Assembly: GCF_003350375.1 (NCBI RefSeq)
Contig: NZ_QQAR01000009.1
Location: 118,301 to 182,300 of the forward strand
DNA from: Flavobacterium sp. AG291
GTDB taxonomy: Bacteria; Bacteroidota; Bacteroidia; Flavobacteriales; Flavobacteriaceae
Direction: 5' to 3'
DNA length: 64,000 bases
A program made the translations under genes and the position numbers. Within the stretch, counting starts at the first letter, position 1. Each line of letters opens with the position of its first letter. Positions 1 through 8,495 of the stretch are shown here, piece by piece. Under the pieces are notes generated by a model. The model was given only the letters and a program-made list of their open reading frames with translations. It was not told the DNA's origin and did no database searches.

Positions 1-900
1 AGTACCTACAACTATATCAGCACCAATCTCATCGGCAAGCGCAATAGCCATGGCTAGGGCTTCAGGCTCTTCCGGGTTTGGTGATTTAACCGTAGGGAAG
101 TTACCGTCAGGTTTCGCCTGATCGGAGACAATATGTATATTACTATATCCTGCATCTTCAAGAAGGTCAGGGATAAGTGTAACAGATGTTCCGTGAAGCG
201 GTGTGAATACTACTTTCAGCTCATCTTTGGCTTCCTGCGCTGTGTTAAACGTGGCAGCCTGTAGTGATGAACGTATAAAGGCTGTGTCAATATCGTTACT
301 AATGTATTCGATCAGATTTTCATTCGGCTGGAAATTGATCTGATTGTAATCAATGGCTTCAATTACATCAATAAGCTCTTTGTCCTGAGGGGGTACAAGT
401 TGTCCGCCATCCTGCCAGTACACTTTATATCCGTTATATTCCGGTGGATTGTGTGATGCGGTAAGTACAATACCAGCATGGCAATTCAGATGCCTTACGG
501 CAAATGATAATTCCGGGGTAGGGCGAAGCTCTGAGAAAAGATATACTTTAATGCCATTAGCCGAAAATACGTCGGCAACTACTTTTGCCAGCGTGTCGCT
601 ATTATGACGGCAGTCATAAGCAATAGCGACTTTAAGCTCTTCACCCGGGAATGATGTTTTCAGGTAATCTGAAAGTCCTTGGGTTGCTTTTCCCAGCGTA
701 TATTTATTAATTCGGTTAGTGCCGGGTCCCATTATACCACGCATACCGCCTGTCCCGAATTCCAGATTTTTGTAAAAACACTCTTCAAGTTCTTTTGGAG
801 AAGAGGTCATTATTTCTTTTACTGCATCTTGCGTTGCAGTGTCAAATGCAGGAGTTAACCATATATTTACTTTATCGAGAATGTCTTGTTTGATATCCAT
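1..900 (-). CDS. Phospho-sugar mutase (phosphoglucomutase/phosphomannomutase family), N-terminal 300 residues
   Basis: The frame opens at an ATG at 898-900 and stays open leftward to the window edge, so the 3' end lies outside. The translation starts MDIKQDILDKVNIWL. It contains the substrate/phosphate loop FGTGGMRGIMGPG at about residues 49-60 and the phosphoserine loop TASHNPPEYNGYK at 147-159, with Ser149 as the expected phospho-carrier. The visible part stops at VVGT, just where family members carry the metal-binding DPDxDR loop, so domain 2 is cut. Family members interconvert hexose 1- and 6-phosphates in the cytoplasm. Substrate preference cannot be read from this part. The full protein is probably about 570 residues. 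The glycosyltransferase gene follows on the same strand. Confidence 0.93.
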   Translation of the reverse strand, partial: MDIKQDILDKVNIWLTPAFDTATQDAVKEIMTSSPKELEECFYKNLEFGTGGMRGIMGPGTNRINKYTLGKATQGLSDYLKTSFPGEELKVAIAYDCRHNSDTLAKVVADVFSANGIKVYLFSELRPTPELSFAVRHLNCHAGIVLTASHNPPEYNGYKVYWQDGGQLVPPQDKELIDVIEAIDYNQINFQPNENLIEYISNDIDTAFIRSSLQAATFNTAQEAKDELKVVFTPLHGTSVTLIPDLLEDAGYSNIHIVSDQAKPDGNFPTVKSPNPEEPEALAMAIALADEIGADIVVGT

Positions 901-951
901 TTTATATTAAAAATTAGTTGGTCTAAAGGATTTCAAGTTACAAAATAGAAA

Positions 952-1902
952 TTATAAGGTTTTGCTAATTTTATAACGCTCCTCGTTATTTTTTGTGCGA
1001 AGGATTATTTCGCCCAAAAATCCGGCTAAAAACAATTGTGTTCCTATAATCATGGTTGCCAAAGCAATATAAAACCACGGATTGTCGGTAATCAGTATGG
1101 CTTTTTCGTTTTTAGCAAGATGAATAAGTTTTGCGATACCTATATATAGTGCAGAGCCAAATCCAATCATGAACATCACAGCTCCAAGTGCACCAAACAG
1201 GTGCATTGGTCTTTTGCCGAAGCGGGAAAGAAACCAAATGGTGATCAGGTCAAGGAAACCGTTTACAAAACGGCTCATCCCGAATTTTGATGTGCCGTAT
1301 TTTCTCGCCTGATGGATTACTACCTTCTCGCCAATTTTAGCAAAACCGGCATTCTTGGCCAATACAGGGATATAACGGTGCATTTCGCCCGAAACTTCGA
1401 TGTTCTTTACAACGATGTTTTTGTAAGCTTTAAGTCCGCAGTTAAAGTCATTAAGGGTAACGCCTGATGTTTTTCGTGCGGCCCAGTTGAAAAGCTTAGA
1501 TGGAAGGTTTTTTGCCACAACAGAATCATAGCGTTTTTTCTTCCAGCCCGAAACCAGGTCAAAACCACCGCTTGTAACCATGTTGTATAGTTCCGGAATT
1601 TCGTCGGGGCTGTCCTGCAGGTCGGCATCCATGGTAATGATAACATCACCCTGTGCTTTAGCAAAGCCTGCGTGTAACGCCTGCGACTTTCCGTAGTTCT
1701 TCTGGAAACGGATGCCTTTTATATTTGGGTTTTGAGCAGCCAGCTGCTCTATGATATTCCAGGAATTATCTGTGCTGCCGTCATCAATAAAGATTACCTC
1801 ATAGCTGAAATTGTTTTCGGCCATGACCTTTACGATCCATTGGTGCAGTTCCTGTAATGATTCCTCCTCATTAAGAAGAGGTATAACTATAGATATATTC
1901 AT
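952..1902 (-). CDS. Family 2 glycosyltransferase, polyprenyl-phosphate (DPM1/GtrB) type
   Basis: 316 residues. The N-terminus ISIVIPLLNEEESL and the motif IDDGSTDNSW followed by MDADLQDSPDEIPEL are the nucleotide-sugar binding and DxD region of GT2 enzymes. QDSP is typical of dolichol/undecaprenyl-phosphate sugar transferases. Two C-terminal hydrophobic helices (about 232-255 and 273-298) should anchor it in the inner membrane. By family it would move a sugar from a nucleotide donor to a polyprenyl phosphate for surface glycan modification; donor and acceptor are not determined. It starts 6 bases after the stop of the DUF4199 gene, so the two are probably co-transcribed. Confidence 0.92.
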   Translation of the reverse strand: MNISIVIPLLNEEESLQELHQWIVKVMAENNFSYEVIFIDDGSTDNSWNIIEQLAAQNPNIKGIRFQKNYGKSQALHAGFAKAQGDVIITMDADLQDSPDEIPELYNMVTSGGFDLVSGWKKKRYDSVVAKNLPSKLFNWAARKTSGVTLNDFNCGLKAYKNIVVKNIEVSGEMHRYIPVLAKNAGFAKIGEKVVIHQARKYGTSKFGMSRFVNGFLDLITIWFLSRFGKRPMHLFGALGAVMFMIGFGSALYIGIAKLIHLAKNEKAILITDNPWFYIALATMIIGTQLFLAGFLGEIILRTKNNEERYKISKTL

Positions 1903-1908
1903 TGATTA

Positions 1909-2496
1909 TTATTCGTTCCCTTCTGAGTTTTCATTAGGTGTATAGTCACCATAAGGGTTTTCTTTTTTAACTATAGCGCCAACTATTAGCGATATGATAA
2001 GGCCTACAAAGGCAAATATTAAAACTGTAACAGGGATTGCTATATAAGGAGCCATAAATACTTCAGTCATTTTTATAGCGGCATTAACAGCTTCAGATGT
2101 CATTCCGGGTTGAGATGCTAATGAGATTTTTGTCTGTTCAAGTATTTGCGCTTTTGCATCAGGTACAGCCACATAGAAAATTGAAGTTATAACTGATGAA
2201 ACTAAAGCGGCTACCACCGATACAGCAACACCTGCTTTAATGCTTTGGCTAAAACTGATATATCCTTTGTTTAATTTATTTTTAAAATTGTTGCATGCAA
2301 GTAGTATGAAAACAAAAGGTAAAACAAGATAATTCATAAGGCTCATAAGAACACCGATCATCTTATTTTCTGCGGCATTAAGTTGTAATGTGTATGAAAC
2401 AACGAATTCAAGAACCAGTATAGTTCCAAAAATGATACCGTATGGTAAAGTCGACTTTGCTAATGTAGGTTTCTGAACAACGTTTTTGTTTTCCAT
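1909..2496 (-). CDS. DUF4199-type integral membrane protein
   Basis: 195 residues with four hydrophobic segments at about 20-40, 48-68, 88-110 and 150-173, and a charged C-terminal tail. The pattern and length fit the DUF4199 family that is common in Bacteroidota and has no established function. In these genomes such genes often sit directly upstream of a GT2 glycosyltransferase and then a metabolic gene, as here. Co-transcription with the glycosyltransferase 6 bases downstream suggests a role at the membrane in envelope glycan synthesis, which is inference only. Confidence 0.82.
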   Translation of the reverse strand: MENKNVVQKPTLAKSTLPYGIIFGTILVLEFVVSYTLQLNAAENKMIGVLMSLMNYLVLPFVFILLACNNFKNKLNKGYISFSQSIKAGVAVSVVAALVSSVITSIFYVAVPDAKAQILEQTKISLASQPGMTSEAVNAAIKMTEVFMAPYIAIPVTVLIFAFVGLIISLIVGAIVKKENPYGDYTPNENSEGNE

Positions 2497-2607
2497 GATT
2501 TATTGTTTTTAATTGATTGGTTAAAATAATCTACAAATATACTAATTCTACGATAATGAGTCGCTACATTTGCATTTGAGTTACAGCGAAAAAAAATATA
2601 ATTCTTG

Positions 2608-2637
2608 TTTGATATTTAAAATATAATTGTAATTTTG
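2608..2637 (+). promoter_or_regulatory. Bacteroidota-type promoter of rpmE2
   Basis: TTTG at 2608-2611 and TAATTTTG at 2630-2637 are 18 bases apart. This matches the -33 and -7 elements described for Flavobacterium/Bacteroides primary sigma factors (TAnnTTTG). A leader of about 100 bases then runs to the L31 start. Confidence 0.75.
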
Positions 2638-2744
2638 CACACTCAAATAAAAAGTTTAAAAAACAAAAAGCTGTAAATCATTTACACCTTTCGTAAAGAA
2701 AGCTTCAAAGTGAGGTATAGCCAAAACAATAAAAATTTATCAAG

Positions 2745-2996
2745 ATGAAAAAAGGTATTCACCCGGAAAATTACAGATTAGTTGCTTTTAAAGACATGTC
2801 TAACGACGAAGTTTTTATCACTAAATCTACTGCTGACACAAAAGAAACAATCATTCACGAAGGTGTTGAGTACCCTGTAGTGAAAATGGAGATCTCTAGA
2901 ACTTCTCACCCTTTTTACACTGGTAAATCTAAACTTATCGATACTGCTGGTCGTATCGACAAATTCAAAAACAAATACGCTAAATTCCAAAAGTAA
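2745..2996 (+). CDS. rpmE2: 50S ribosomal protein L31, type B
   Basis: 83 residues starting [19 protein letters not shown], a recognisable type B L31. It has no cysteine at all, so it lacks the zinc-binding motif of the type A protein and should work without zinc. Codon choice (AAC, AAA, GGT, TCT) is that of a highly expressed gene. It has its own promoter and is closed by a strong terminator 20 bases downstream, so it is monocistronic. An overlapping reverse-strand frame here is only a shadow. Confidence 0.97.
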   Translation: MKKGIHPENYRLVAFKDMSNDEVFITKSTADTKETIIHEGVEYPVVKMEISRTSHPFYTGKSKLIDTAGRIDKFKNKYAKFQK

Positions 2997-3018
2997 TATT
3001 TGGATTTCAGATATACAG

Positions 3019-3047
3019 AAGCCTTCCCGAAACGGAAGGCTTTTTTA
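3019..3047 (+). terminator. Rho-independent terminator of rpmE2
   Basis: Stem GCCTTCC (3021-3027) pairs with GGAAGGC (3034-3040) around a 6-base loop and is followed by TTTTTTATTTT. Confidence 0.9.
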
Positions 3048-3060
3048 TTTTCTGCAGTAC

Positions 3061-3090
3061 TTTGTTTTGCGTCGAAACTTTGTAACTTTG
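3061..3090 (+). promoter_or_regulatory. Predicted promoter of the GlmU-like gene
   Basis: TTTG at 3061-3064 and TAACTTTG at 3083-3090, spacing 18, fit the Bacteroidota -33/-7 pattern and lie 29 bases before the start codon of the next gene. Confidence 0.6.
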
Positions 3091-3118
3091 AGACTTTGTA
3101 AACCGACAATCTATCACG

Positions 3119-4297
3119 ATGAATTATATCCTTTTTGACGGAACCGTGCGCAATGCCCTGCTTCCATTTACCTATACACGTCCTGTAGCTGATATCCGCG
3201 TAGGTATTCTTACCATCCGCGAGAAATGGGAAAAATACCTTGGTTACACCACTACAACTCTTACTGAGGAGTATCTGATGGAGAAATTTCCGATGGTAGA
3301 AATGGAAGAAAACGTGATGATAAACGCTTCTTTTTTACCTAATGAGGTATTAGCCGAGATGGTTATGGCACTTGAGCCTAATCAGGCAATCTTTAAAGGG
3401 GAAGATGTTATCGCTTTTTATTCGCAGGATACACAGGAAGAGGTTGACTTTGATACATATGAGATCATCGATTGTACAGAAGATTGTCTTACAATAGAGA
3501 ATCCCTGGGATATCTTTAAAAAGAATGATGCTGCAATCCGTGAAGATTTTGAATTGCTGACGGAAGGCCGTGTTTCTCAGCCTATACCGTCAAGTGTTAA
3601 TGTGATCGCTGCCGAAAATATCTTTATTGAAGAAGGTGCCAAACTTGAATTCGTTACACTGAACGCTTCAACAGGGCCTATCTATATTGGTAAGAATTCA
3701 GAGATAATGGAAAATTCGGTTATCCGTGGGCCATTCGCGCTTTGCGAAGAAGCTCAGGTAAAACTGGCAACCAAAGTGTACGGTGCTACTACCGTGGGTC
3801 CTCATAGCAGGATTGGGGGAGAGGTAAGCAATTCGGTACTGTTTGGCTATTCTAATAAAGGGCATGATGGTTTCCTTGGAAATTCTGTGCTTGGCGAATG
3901 GTGTAACCTTGGTGCCGATACTAATAATTCTAACCTGAAAAATAACTATGAAGAGGTTAAGCTTTGGAGTTATGAAAAAGAAGGTTTCGTTAAAACCGGA
4001 CTACAATTCTGTGGACTGATGATGGGTGACCATAGTAAATCAGGTATCAATACCATGTTCAATACCGGTACTGTAGTAGGGGTAAGTGCCAATATCTTTG
4101 GTAGTGGTTTCCCGCGTAATTTTGTGCCAAGTTTCTCATGGGGTGGAGCTTCAGGCTTCACTACTTATGTTACGAAAAAAGCTTTTGAAACCGCTAAAAT
4201 TGTAATGTCACGCCGTAATGTTGAATTTACTGAGCAGGATGCTGCTATTATGGAGCATATTTTTGAGGAAAGCAAAAAATGGAGAAAAGAAGATTAA
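3119..4297 (+). CDS. GlmU-family sugar-1-phosphate nucleotidyltransferase/acetyltransferase-like protein
   Basis: 392 residues. The N-terminal half starts MNYILFDGTVRNALLPFTYTRPVADIRVG, the arrangement seen in the Bacteroidota GlmU-like family. Canonical GlmU has a Gly-rich LxAGxGTRM loop that is not visible here. From about residue 180 the sequence turns into hexapeptide-type left-handed beta-helix repeats (IGKNSEIMENSVIRGP, IGGEVSNSVLF). The fold suggests a cytoplasmic enzyme acting on a sugar phosphate or sugar nucleotide. Substrate is unknown, and the missing nucleotidyl loop makes a true UTP-dependent reaction uncertain. It stands between rpmE2 and a nuclease lipoprotein on the same strand. 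Confidence 0.85.
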   Translation: MNYILFDGTVRNALLPFTYTRPVADIRVGILTIREKWEKYLGYTTTTLTEEYLMEKFPMVEMEENVMINASFLPNEVLAEMVMALEPNQAIFKGEDVIAFYSQDTQEEVDFDTYEIIDCTEDCLTIENPWDIFKKNDAAIREDFELLTEGRVSQPIPSSVNVIAAENIFIEEGAKLEFVTLNASTGPIYIGKNSEIMENSVIRGPFALCEEAQVKLATKVYGATTVGPHSRIGGEVSNSVLFGYSNKGHDGFLGNSVLGEWCNLGADTNNSNLKNNYEEVKLWSYEKEGFVKTGLQFCGLMMGDHSKSGINTMFNTGTVVGVSANIFGSGFPRNFVPSFSWGGASGFTTYVTKKAFETAKIVMSRRNVEFTEQDAAIMEHIFEESKKWRKED

Positions 4298-4337
4298 TGC
4301 ATCAATTGTTTAATTTTTTAATGTAGCAATTTCGCAA

Positions 4338-4922
4338 TTGAGAAGACATAGATCAAAATCAAAATATACTATAGGAAGCCTGCTGTTATTGCTGGCTTTC
4401 TCTTTTTATATGGCCTGCAATCCTGATAGAAAGCAGGACGGAGAAAGGACAAAAAGGCATAAGGTTGAAAGCCATAAGGCTACCGATTCGCTGACTTCTT
4501 TTGAAGGTAAAGTGACCGGAATTAAAGATGGCGATACTTTTGAGGTGTTGCGTAATGGTGAGCCGGAAAGGGTTCGCCTTGTGGATATCGATTCCCCTGA
4601 AAGTCAACAAGCCTTTGGGAAGGCTGCCAAGAAATATGCCTCTGATTTATGCTTTGGTAAAACAGTAAGGGTTGAACCGAAGAAAAAGAGGGATCAGTAT
4701 GGGCGTATATTAGCGACTATTTATGTGGATGATTCGGTTAATATAAATGCCGAGATGATAAAAGCGGGTTATGCTTGGAGATATAAATATTCTAAAAATA
4801 AGGAATATGGAGCATGGCAACAGGAAGCGCGTCAACGACATATTGGATTATGGGCCGATGAGAATCCTGTAAACCCGTGGCAATGGAGAAAAGAACAAAA
4901 GCAACGACATACAAATTATTAA
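4338..4922 (+). CDS. Staphylococcal-nuclease-like (thermonuclease family) lipoprotein
   Basis: 194 residues with the nuclease fold motifs IKDGDTFEVL, ERVRLVDIDSPE and YGRILATIYVD, which carry the calcium and catalytic acid/arginine positions of SNase. The start is an inferred TTG at 4338. It gives a basic N-terminus, a hydrophobic stretch and a lipobox ending at Cys27 (FYMAC), so the protein would be a lipoprotein. The first downstream ATG would remove the signal. SNase proteins cleave DNA and RNA. Here the likely site is the periplasm or cell surface, with a nutritional role possible. There is no obvious partner; a bidirectional terminator follows. Confidence 0.88.
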   Translation: MRRHRSKSKYTIGSLLLLLAFSFYMACNPDRKQDGERTKRHKVESHKATDSLTSFEGKVTGIKDGDTFEVLRNGEPERVRLVDIDSPESQQAFGKAAKKYASDLCFGKTVRVEPKKKRDQYGRILATIYVDDSVNINAEMIKAGYAWRYKYSKNKEYGAWQQEARQRHIGLWADENPVNPWQWRKEQKQRHTNY

Positions 4923-4929
4923 TAAACAA

Positions 4930-4953
4930 AAGAGGAGCATTTGCTCCTCTTTG
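4930..4953. terminator. Bidirectional terminator between convergent genes
   Basis: AGAGGAGCA (4931-4939) and TGCTCCTCT (4942-4950) form a 9-bp stem with a 2-base spacer, A-rich on the left and T-rich on the right, between the nuclease and the PepSY-like gene. Confidence 0.85.
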
Positions 4954-4955
4954 TG

Positions 4956-5393
4956 TTAATCGTCTATTCTTAAAAATTTACCTGCTGTGTCGAATTCAAG
5001 TTCGGTTCCGTTTGAAAGTTCAATATCATAACCGGCAATCTTTTTATCTATCTGAACAATATTCTGTCCTTTAAAATTAGCAGCTACATAACTGCTGATT
5101 GCTTTTGGTATTACCGATGACGGTAACCCGTTACGGCTTTCAATCTCATCCCAGTTGCCCTTTGAATCAAAATTGATTCGTACTCCATTGGAAAGTGTTG
5201 CATCATAATCTGTATCGAACATTTCCTTGTCCAGTTTGGCTGAGGTAACCGTTGCGCCTTTAAAATTTTGCTTAATAAAGTTTTGGGCTGTAGAGGGTAA
5301 CTGTGCAGTATTTATCTTTTTCTCCTGTGCAAATGATAATAATGTTATGTTTACTGTTATCAGGGTTAGTAGCAGTGTTAATTGTTTTTTCAT
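4956..5393 (-). CDS. PepSY-like (DUF2874) periplasmic protein, copy 1
   Basis: 145 residues with an N-terminal signal peptide ending near residue 22 (SFAQEKK). Two internal halves resemble each other: LPSTAQNFIKQNFKGA...NGVRINFDSKGNWDEIE and IPKAISSYVAANFKGQ...NGTELEFDTAGKFLRID. This is the duplicated beta-lactamase-inhibitor-like (BLIP/PepSY-like) fold of DUF2874. Such small secreted proteins are common in Bacteroidota and often sit beside two-component systems, as here. Their ligand is unknown. It is a paralogue of the gene at 5468 and more distantly of that at 8013. Confidence 0.85.
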   Translation of the reverse strand: MKKQLTLLLTLITVNITLLSFAQEKKINTAQLPSTAQNFIKQNFKGATVTSAKLDKEMFDTDYDATLSNGVRINFDSKGNWDEIESRNGLPSSVIPKAISSYVAANFKGQNIVQIDKKIAGYDIELSNGTELEFDTAGKFLRIDD

Positions 5394-5467
5394 AATGGAT
5401 AGTTCCTGGTTAGAACATAAAATTAATCAATTATTCTGTTAAGTATTTCAAAACAAAAACCTTGCCT

Positions 5468-5911
5468 TTAGTCGTCTACTCTTAAAAATTTACCATTGTT
5501 GTCAAATTCCAGTTCAAGGTCATTCATAAACTCTAGTTTGTAGCCCCAACGTTCTTTTTCAAATTTTTCTACCTGTTGTCCTTTGTAGTTTGCTGCAATG
5601 TAAGAAGCTATTGGTGCAGGCAGTATGCTAACCGGTAATGCTGTCTTATTACTGTCGGCTTCATAAAAATTTCCTTTTCCGTCAAATTCTATTTCTGCAC
5701 CACCTGTTAGCACTACTTTATAGTCGGTTTTCATAAGGTCTTTATCTTCTATGATGTAGGATGGTGCCTGATTTGGAAAATGTTTTGCCAGATACGTTTG
5801 TGCCGGAGCGGGTAGCTGTTTAATTGTAATGTTACGCTTTTGTGCACATGCCGAAATAGTAAATAATAGGGTAATTGCAATTGTAGGTAATAAGCTGAAT
5901 TTCGTTTTCAT
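5468..5911 (-). CDS. PepSY-like (DUF2874) periplasmic protein, copy 2
   Basis: 147 residues, a close structural twin of its downstream neighbour. It has a signal peptide ending around ISACAQ; the Cys is a weak lipobox candidate (TISAC). The repeat halves are LPAPAQTYLAKHFPNQ...GGAEIEFDGKGNFYEAD and LPAPIASYIAANYKGQ...NDLELEFDNNGKFLRVDD. It lies 70 bases after the histidine kinase stop and may belong to the same transcript or be a regulatory target of it. Function is unknown; sensing or buffering of an envelope stress ligand is a reasonable guess. Confidence 0.85.
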   Translation of the reverse strand: MKTKFSLLPTIAITLLFTISACAQKRNITIKQLPAPAQTYLAKHFPNQAPSYIIEDKDLMKTDYKVVLTGGAEIEFDGKGNFYEADSNKTALPVSILPAPIASYIAANYKGQQVEKFEKERWGYKLEFMNDLELEFDNNGKFLRVDD

Positions 5912-5981
5912 GATAGGTATATTTTAAATTTCTTATACAAACCTATTATCTGAATCTGGAAACAATTGGGAAAATTAAAAA

Positions 5982-7262
5982 TTAACTTTCTTTTACAGGA
6001 AATGTTATGGTAAATGTATGAAGTCCATTAAAACTGTAATCGGCTTTAAGTTTATAATTGACAAGAATCGAGTTTACAATGGAAAGTCCCAGGCCGGTTG
6101 ATTGTTCATTTGTAATATCCCTGTAAAACCTTCTGAAAATGGCATCTTTATCAAGAGCGGTTTCACGACCTGTATTACTTATAATAAGGCTGTCGGGACT
6201 TATTATGATATTAACTTTTCCGCCTGTATGATTGTGTACTATAGCATTTTTAAGCAGGTTACCTACTAATGTTGATGCAAGTCCTTTGTTCATGTTAAAG
6301 GTAAGCGGTTGTTTTGTATCAATGCTAAGCGTAATGTTTTTATAGTCGGCGAGATCCTGAAAATCTTCAACGAGTTGTTCGGTAAGCTGATTAAAGTTTA
6401 CAGTTTCTTCGTCGGCATACTGCCTGTTTTCTATTTTGGAGAGCATCAGTAATGATTTGTTCAGGCGAACCAGCCTGTTGAGCGTGTCACTAACACGTCC
6501 GATTTCCATCATTTGTTCTTCTGAAAGTTCATTCTTTTCTACGAACAGTTCAAGTTTATTAAGGCTTATCGCTAATGGGGTCTGCAATTCGTGCGATGCA
6601 TTTTCGATAAAATGTTTCTGGCTTGCATAAATCGCTTCGTTGCGCTTAAGCAGGTCTTCCAGTTCGACTCCCAGGGTTTTGAATTCTGCGATAGGTGAGT
6701 GCCGTGCTGTAAACGAATTTCCTGTACCTAACCTAAAATTTTTAAGTCCGTTGAGCATTTCATAAAATGATTTCCATGCCTTTCTTAATATAATTTGGTT
6801 TATTAGGGCAATACTAACAACCAGCATGATATATAAGGCAACAAGTGCTGTAAGCAAATCTTCGAGTAGTTCGTCTTCTTCCACCATTGATGCCCGGATA
6901 GTAAGTTTGTATGGATTTCCGTTCTTGTCGTTAAAAACGGTTTCCAACAGGCGTACAGGTTCGTTGTCGTCATCGTATTCCATAAACTCAAAGGTGCTGA
7001 TGAACTTGTCTGAGAAATCATAAAGCTTACCTTTAGCTAGTGGTGCTACCTTGTATTGATTGATGCCAAATTCCCTTACTTCAAGTACTTTTTCATTCGC
7101 GTATGCCTCACGGATTATCAGTATTTTGGAGTTCTTTAGTCCGTCGTCAATATTATCATATACCTCTTCCAGAATCACGGCATAGAACAAGCCTGCCCAT
7201 AATGCTATCACAAACAATAGGGCAATAATAAGATAACGGAGTGTGTAATTACGTAATTTCAT
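5982..7262 (-). CDS. Sensor histidine kinase
   Basis: 426 residues. TM helices at about 11-31 and 137-157 enclose a periplasmic sensor domain of about 105 residues. Dimerisation/phosphoacceptor motif FIENASHELQTPLA with His224, followed by an N-box region and a GLGLSIV G-box near the C-terminus of the ATPase domain. It overlaps the upstream response regulator by one base (TGATG), so the pair is translationally coupled. The C-terminal ATP-binding domain looks complete. The signal is not known. Flanking PepSY-like genes suggest an envelope signal. Confidence 0.95.
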   Translation of the reverse strand: MKLRNYTLRYLIIALLFVIALWAGLFYAVILEEVYDNIDDGLKNSKILIIREAYANEKVLEVREFGINQYKVAPLAKGKLYDFSDKFISTFEFMEYDDDNEPVRLLETVFNDKNGNPYKLTIRASMVEEDELLEDLLTALVALYIMLVVSIALINQIILRKAWKSFYEMLNGLKNFRLGTGNSFTARHSPIAEFKTLGVELEDLLKRNEAIYASQKHFIENASHELQTPLAISLNKLELFVEKNELSEEQMMEIGRVSDTLNRLVRLNKSLLMLSKIENRQYADEETVNFNQLTEQLVEDFQDLADYKNITLSIDTKQPLTFNMNKGLASTLVGNLLKNAIVHNHTGGKVNIIISPDSLIISNTGRETALDKDAIFRRFYRDITNEQSTGLGLSIVNSILVNYKLKADYSFNGLHTFTITFPVKES

Positions 7263-7933
7263 CAGCTCATTTTATACCCCATACCATAAACTGCCTGTAT
7301 GTCGGCTTCAGCCCGGGCATCTTTAAGTTTTTTGCGGAGGTTTTTTATCTGAGAATATACAAAGTCGAGATTATCTGCCTGATCGATATAATCGCCCCAA
7401 ACGGCTTCAGCTAATGATGTTTTGTTGATTAACCTGTTTGGGTTAATCATGAAATAATACAAAAGGTCGAATTCTTTTCGATTAAGCATCAGCTCATTTC
7501 CATTAATACTGACGGTACGCTGTTCAGGGGAAAGCTTCAGGTTATTCCACTTAACAGATGTATCACCATCGTGGTTTTTTCTACGGATAGCAGATTTAAT
7601 GCGTGCATGAAGCTCGGCCAGGTGAAAAGGTTTGGCAAGATAGTCATCGGCACCAAGATCCAGTCCGGCAACTTTATCGCCTACAGCATCTTTTGCAGAA
7701 ATAATAATTACCGCTTCCTTTTTTTTAAGTTTCTTGAGCTCCTGAAGTAAGTCGAGACCACTACCATTCGGTAGCATAATGTCTATTAGTATGCAATCAT
7801 AATCGTATGCGCCTATTTTATCCATTCCGGATAAATAGTCGTTCGCGGTTTCGATAATGTATTTTTCTTTTTCGAGAGATTCCTTAATTACTTCCCTAAG
7901 GCCTTGTTCATCTTCAATAATTAAGATTTTCAT
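7262..7933 (-). CDS. OmpR/PhoB-family response regulator
   Basis: 223 residues from the ATG at 7931-7933. A TTG two codons earlier is possible but gives only two extra residues. The receiver domain shows IIEDE (acidic pocket), LIDIMLPNGSG with phospho-acceptor Asp51, and the conserved Lys in YLAKPF. A winged-helix DNA-binding domain follows (LNRKEFDLLYYFMINPNRLINKTSLAEAVWG). It pairs with the overlapping kinase. Likely targets include the adjacent PepSY-like genes, which is inference from location. Confidence 0.95.
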   Translation of the reverse strand: MKILIIEDEQGLREVIKESLEKEKYIIETANDYLSGMDKIGAYDYDCILIDIMLPNGSGLDLLQELKKLKKKEAVIIISAKDAVGDKVAGLDLGADDYLAKPFHLAELHARIKSAIRRKNHDGDTSVKWNNLKLSPEQRTVSINGNELMLNRKEFDLLYYFMINPNRLINKTSLAEAVWGDYIDQADNLDFVYSQIKNLRKKLKDARAEADIQAVYGMGYKMS

Positions 7934-8012
7934 GCACAAATCGCTTTTGGTATATCAAATATACTGATTAGGCAGCCAAGGTAAAATGTGATTTTGGAAA
8001 CATTTGGGAATT

Positions 8013-8438
8013 TTAATTGAGTATTGCACTGCCTTTGGCATCAAGAGCAAAGCTAAATGCGCTTCCGTTACTAAGCATTACTTTGCAGCGCGACTCGGAT
8101 CGTTCTATGCGGTTAACGATGGTGTTGGCAAAGTTGGTTTTAAAATATTCGGTAAATGTTTTGCCTAAAAATTTATACTGAACCGGTTTTCCTTTGCCAT
8201 CTATTATAGTCCAGAATCCTTTGTCTGAAAATTGAATCTCCGTATTATCATTCAGCACGATACCATATGTTGTTTTGGTTTCATCATATATTCTCATTGC
8301 ATGATGTAGCGGACTTTTAAAATGAGTCAGGAATGAACGTACCGATGATGGTAGCTCCGATCTGTAAACTGTTTCCTTTTCCTGTCCTTTGGCAGACAAC
8401 AATATGAATAACGCGGCGGCAGATAATAATAATTTCAT
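8013..8438 (-). CDS. PepSY-like (DUF2874-type) secreted protein, divergent copy 3
   Basis: 141 residues with a clear signal peptide (cleavage near SAKGQ, residue 19). It keeps the family layout: LPSSVRSFLTHF, a strand-rich segment with NDNTEIQFSDKGFWTIID, then a second half ending SNGSAFSFALDAKGSAIL. Similarity to the copies at 4956 and 5468 is weaker but the FSDKGFW motif is preserved. It sits 79 bases upstream of the response regulator on the same strand, so the two-component system is bracketed by family members. Confidence 0.75.
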   Translation of the reverse strand: MKLLLSAAALFILLSAKGQEKETVYRSELPSSVRSFLTHFKSPLHHAMRIYDETKTTYGIVLNDNTEIQFSDKGFWTIIDGKGKPVQYKFLGKTFTEYFKTNFANTIVNRIERSESRCKVMLSNGSAFSFALDAKGSAILN

Positions 8439-8495
8439 ATTTCAGCGTTTTTTGGTATTCCTAAGTTAAATAAAAAAAACGCTACTGTTAACTCT

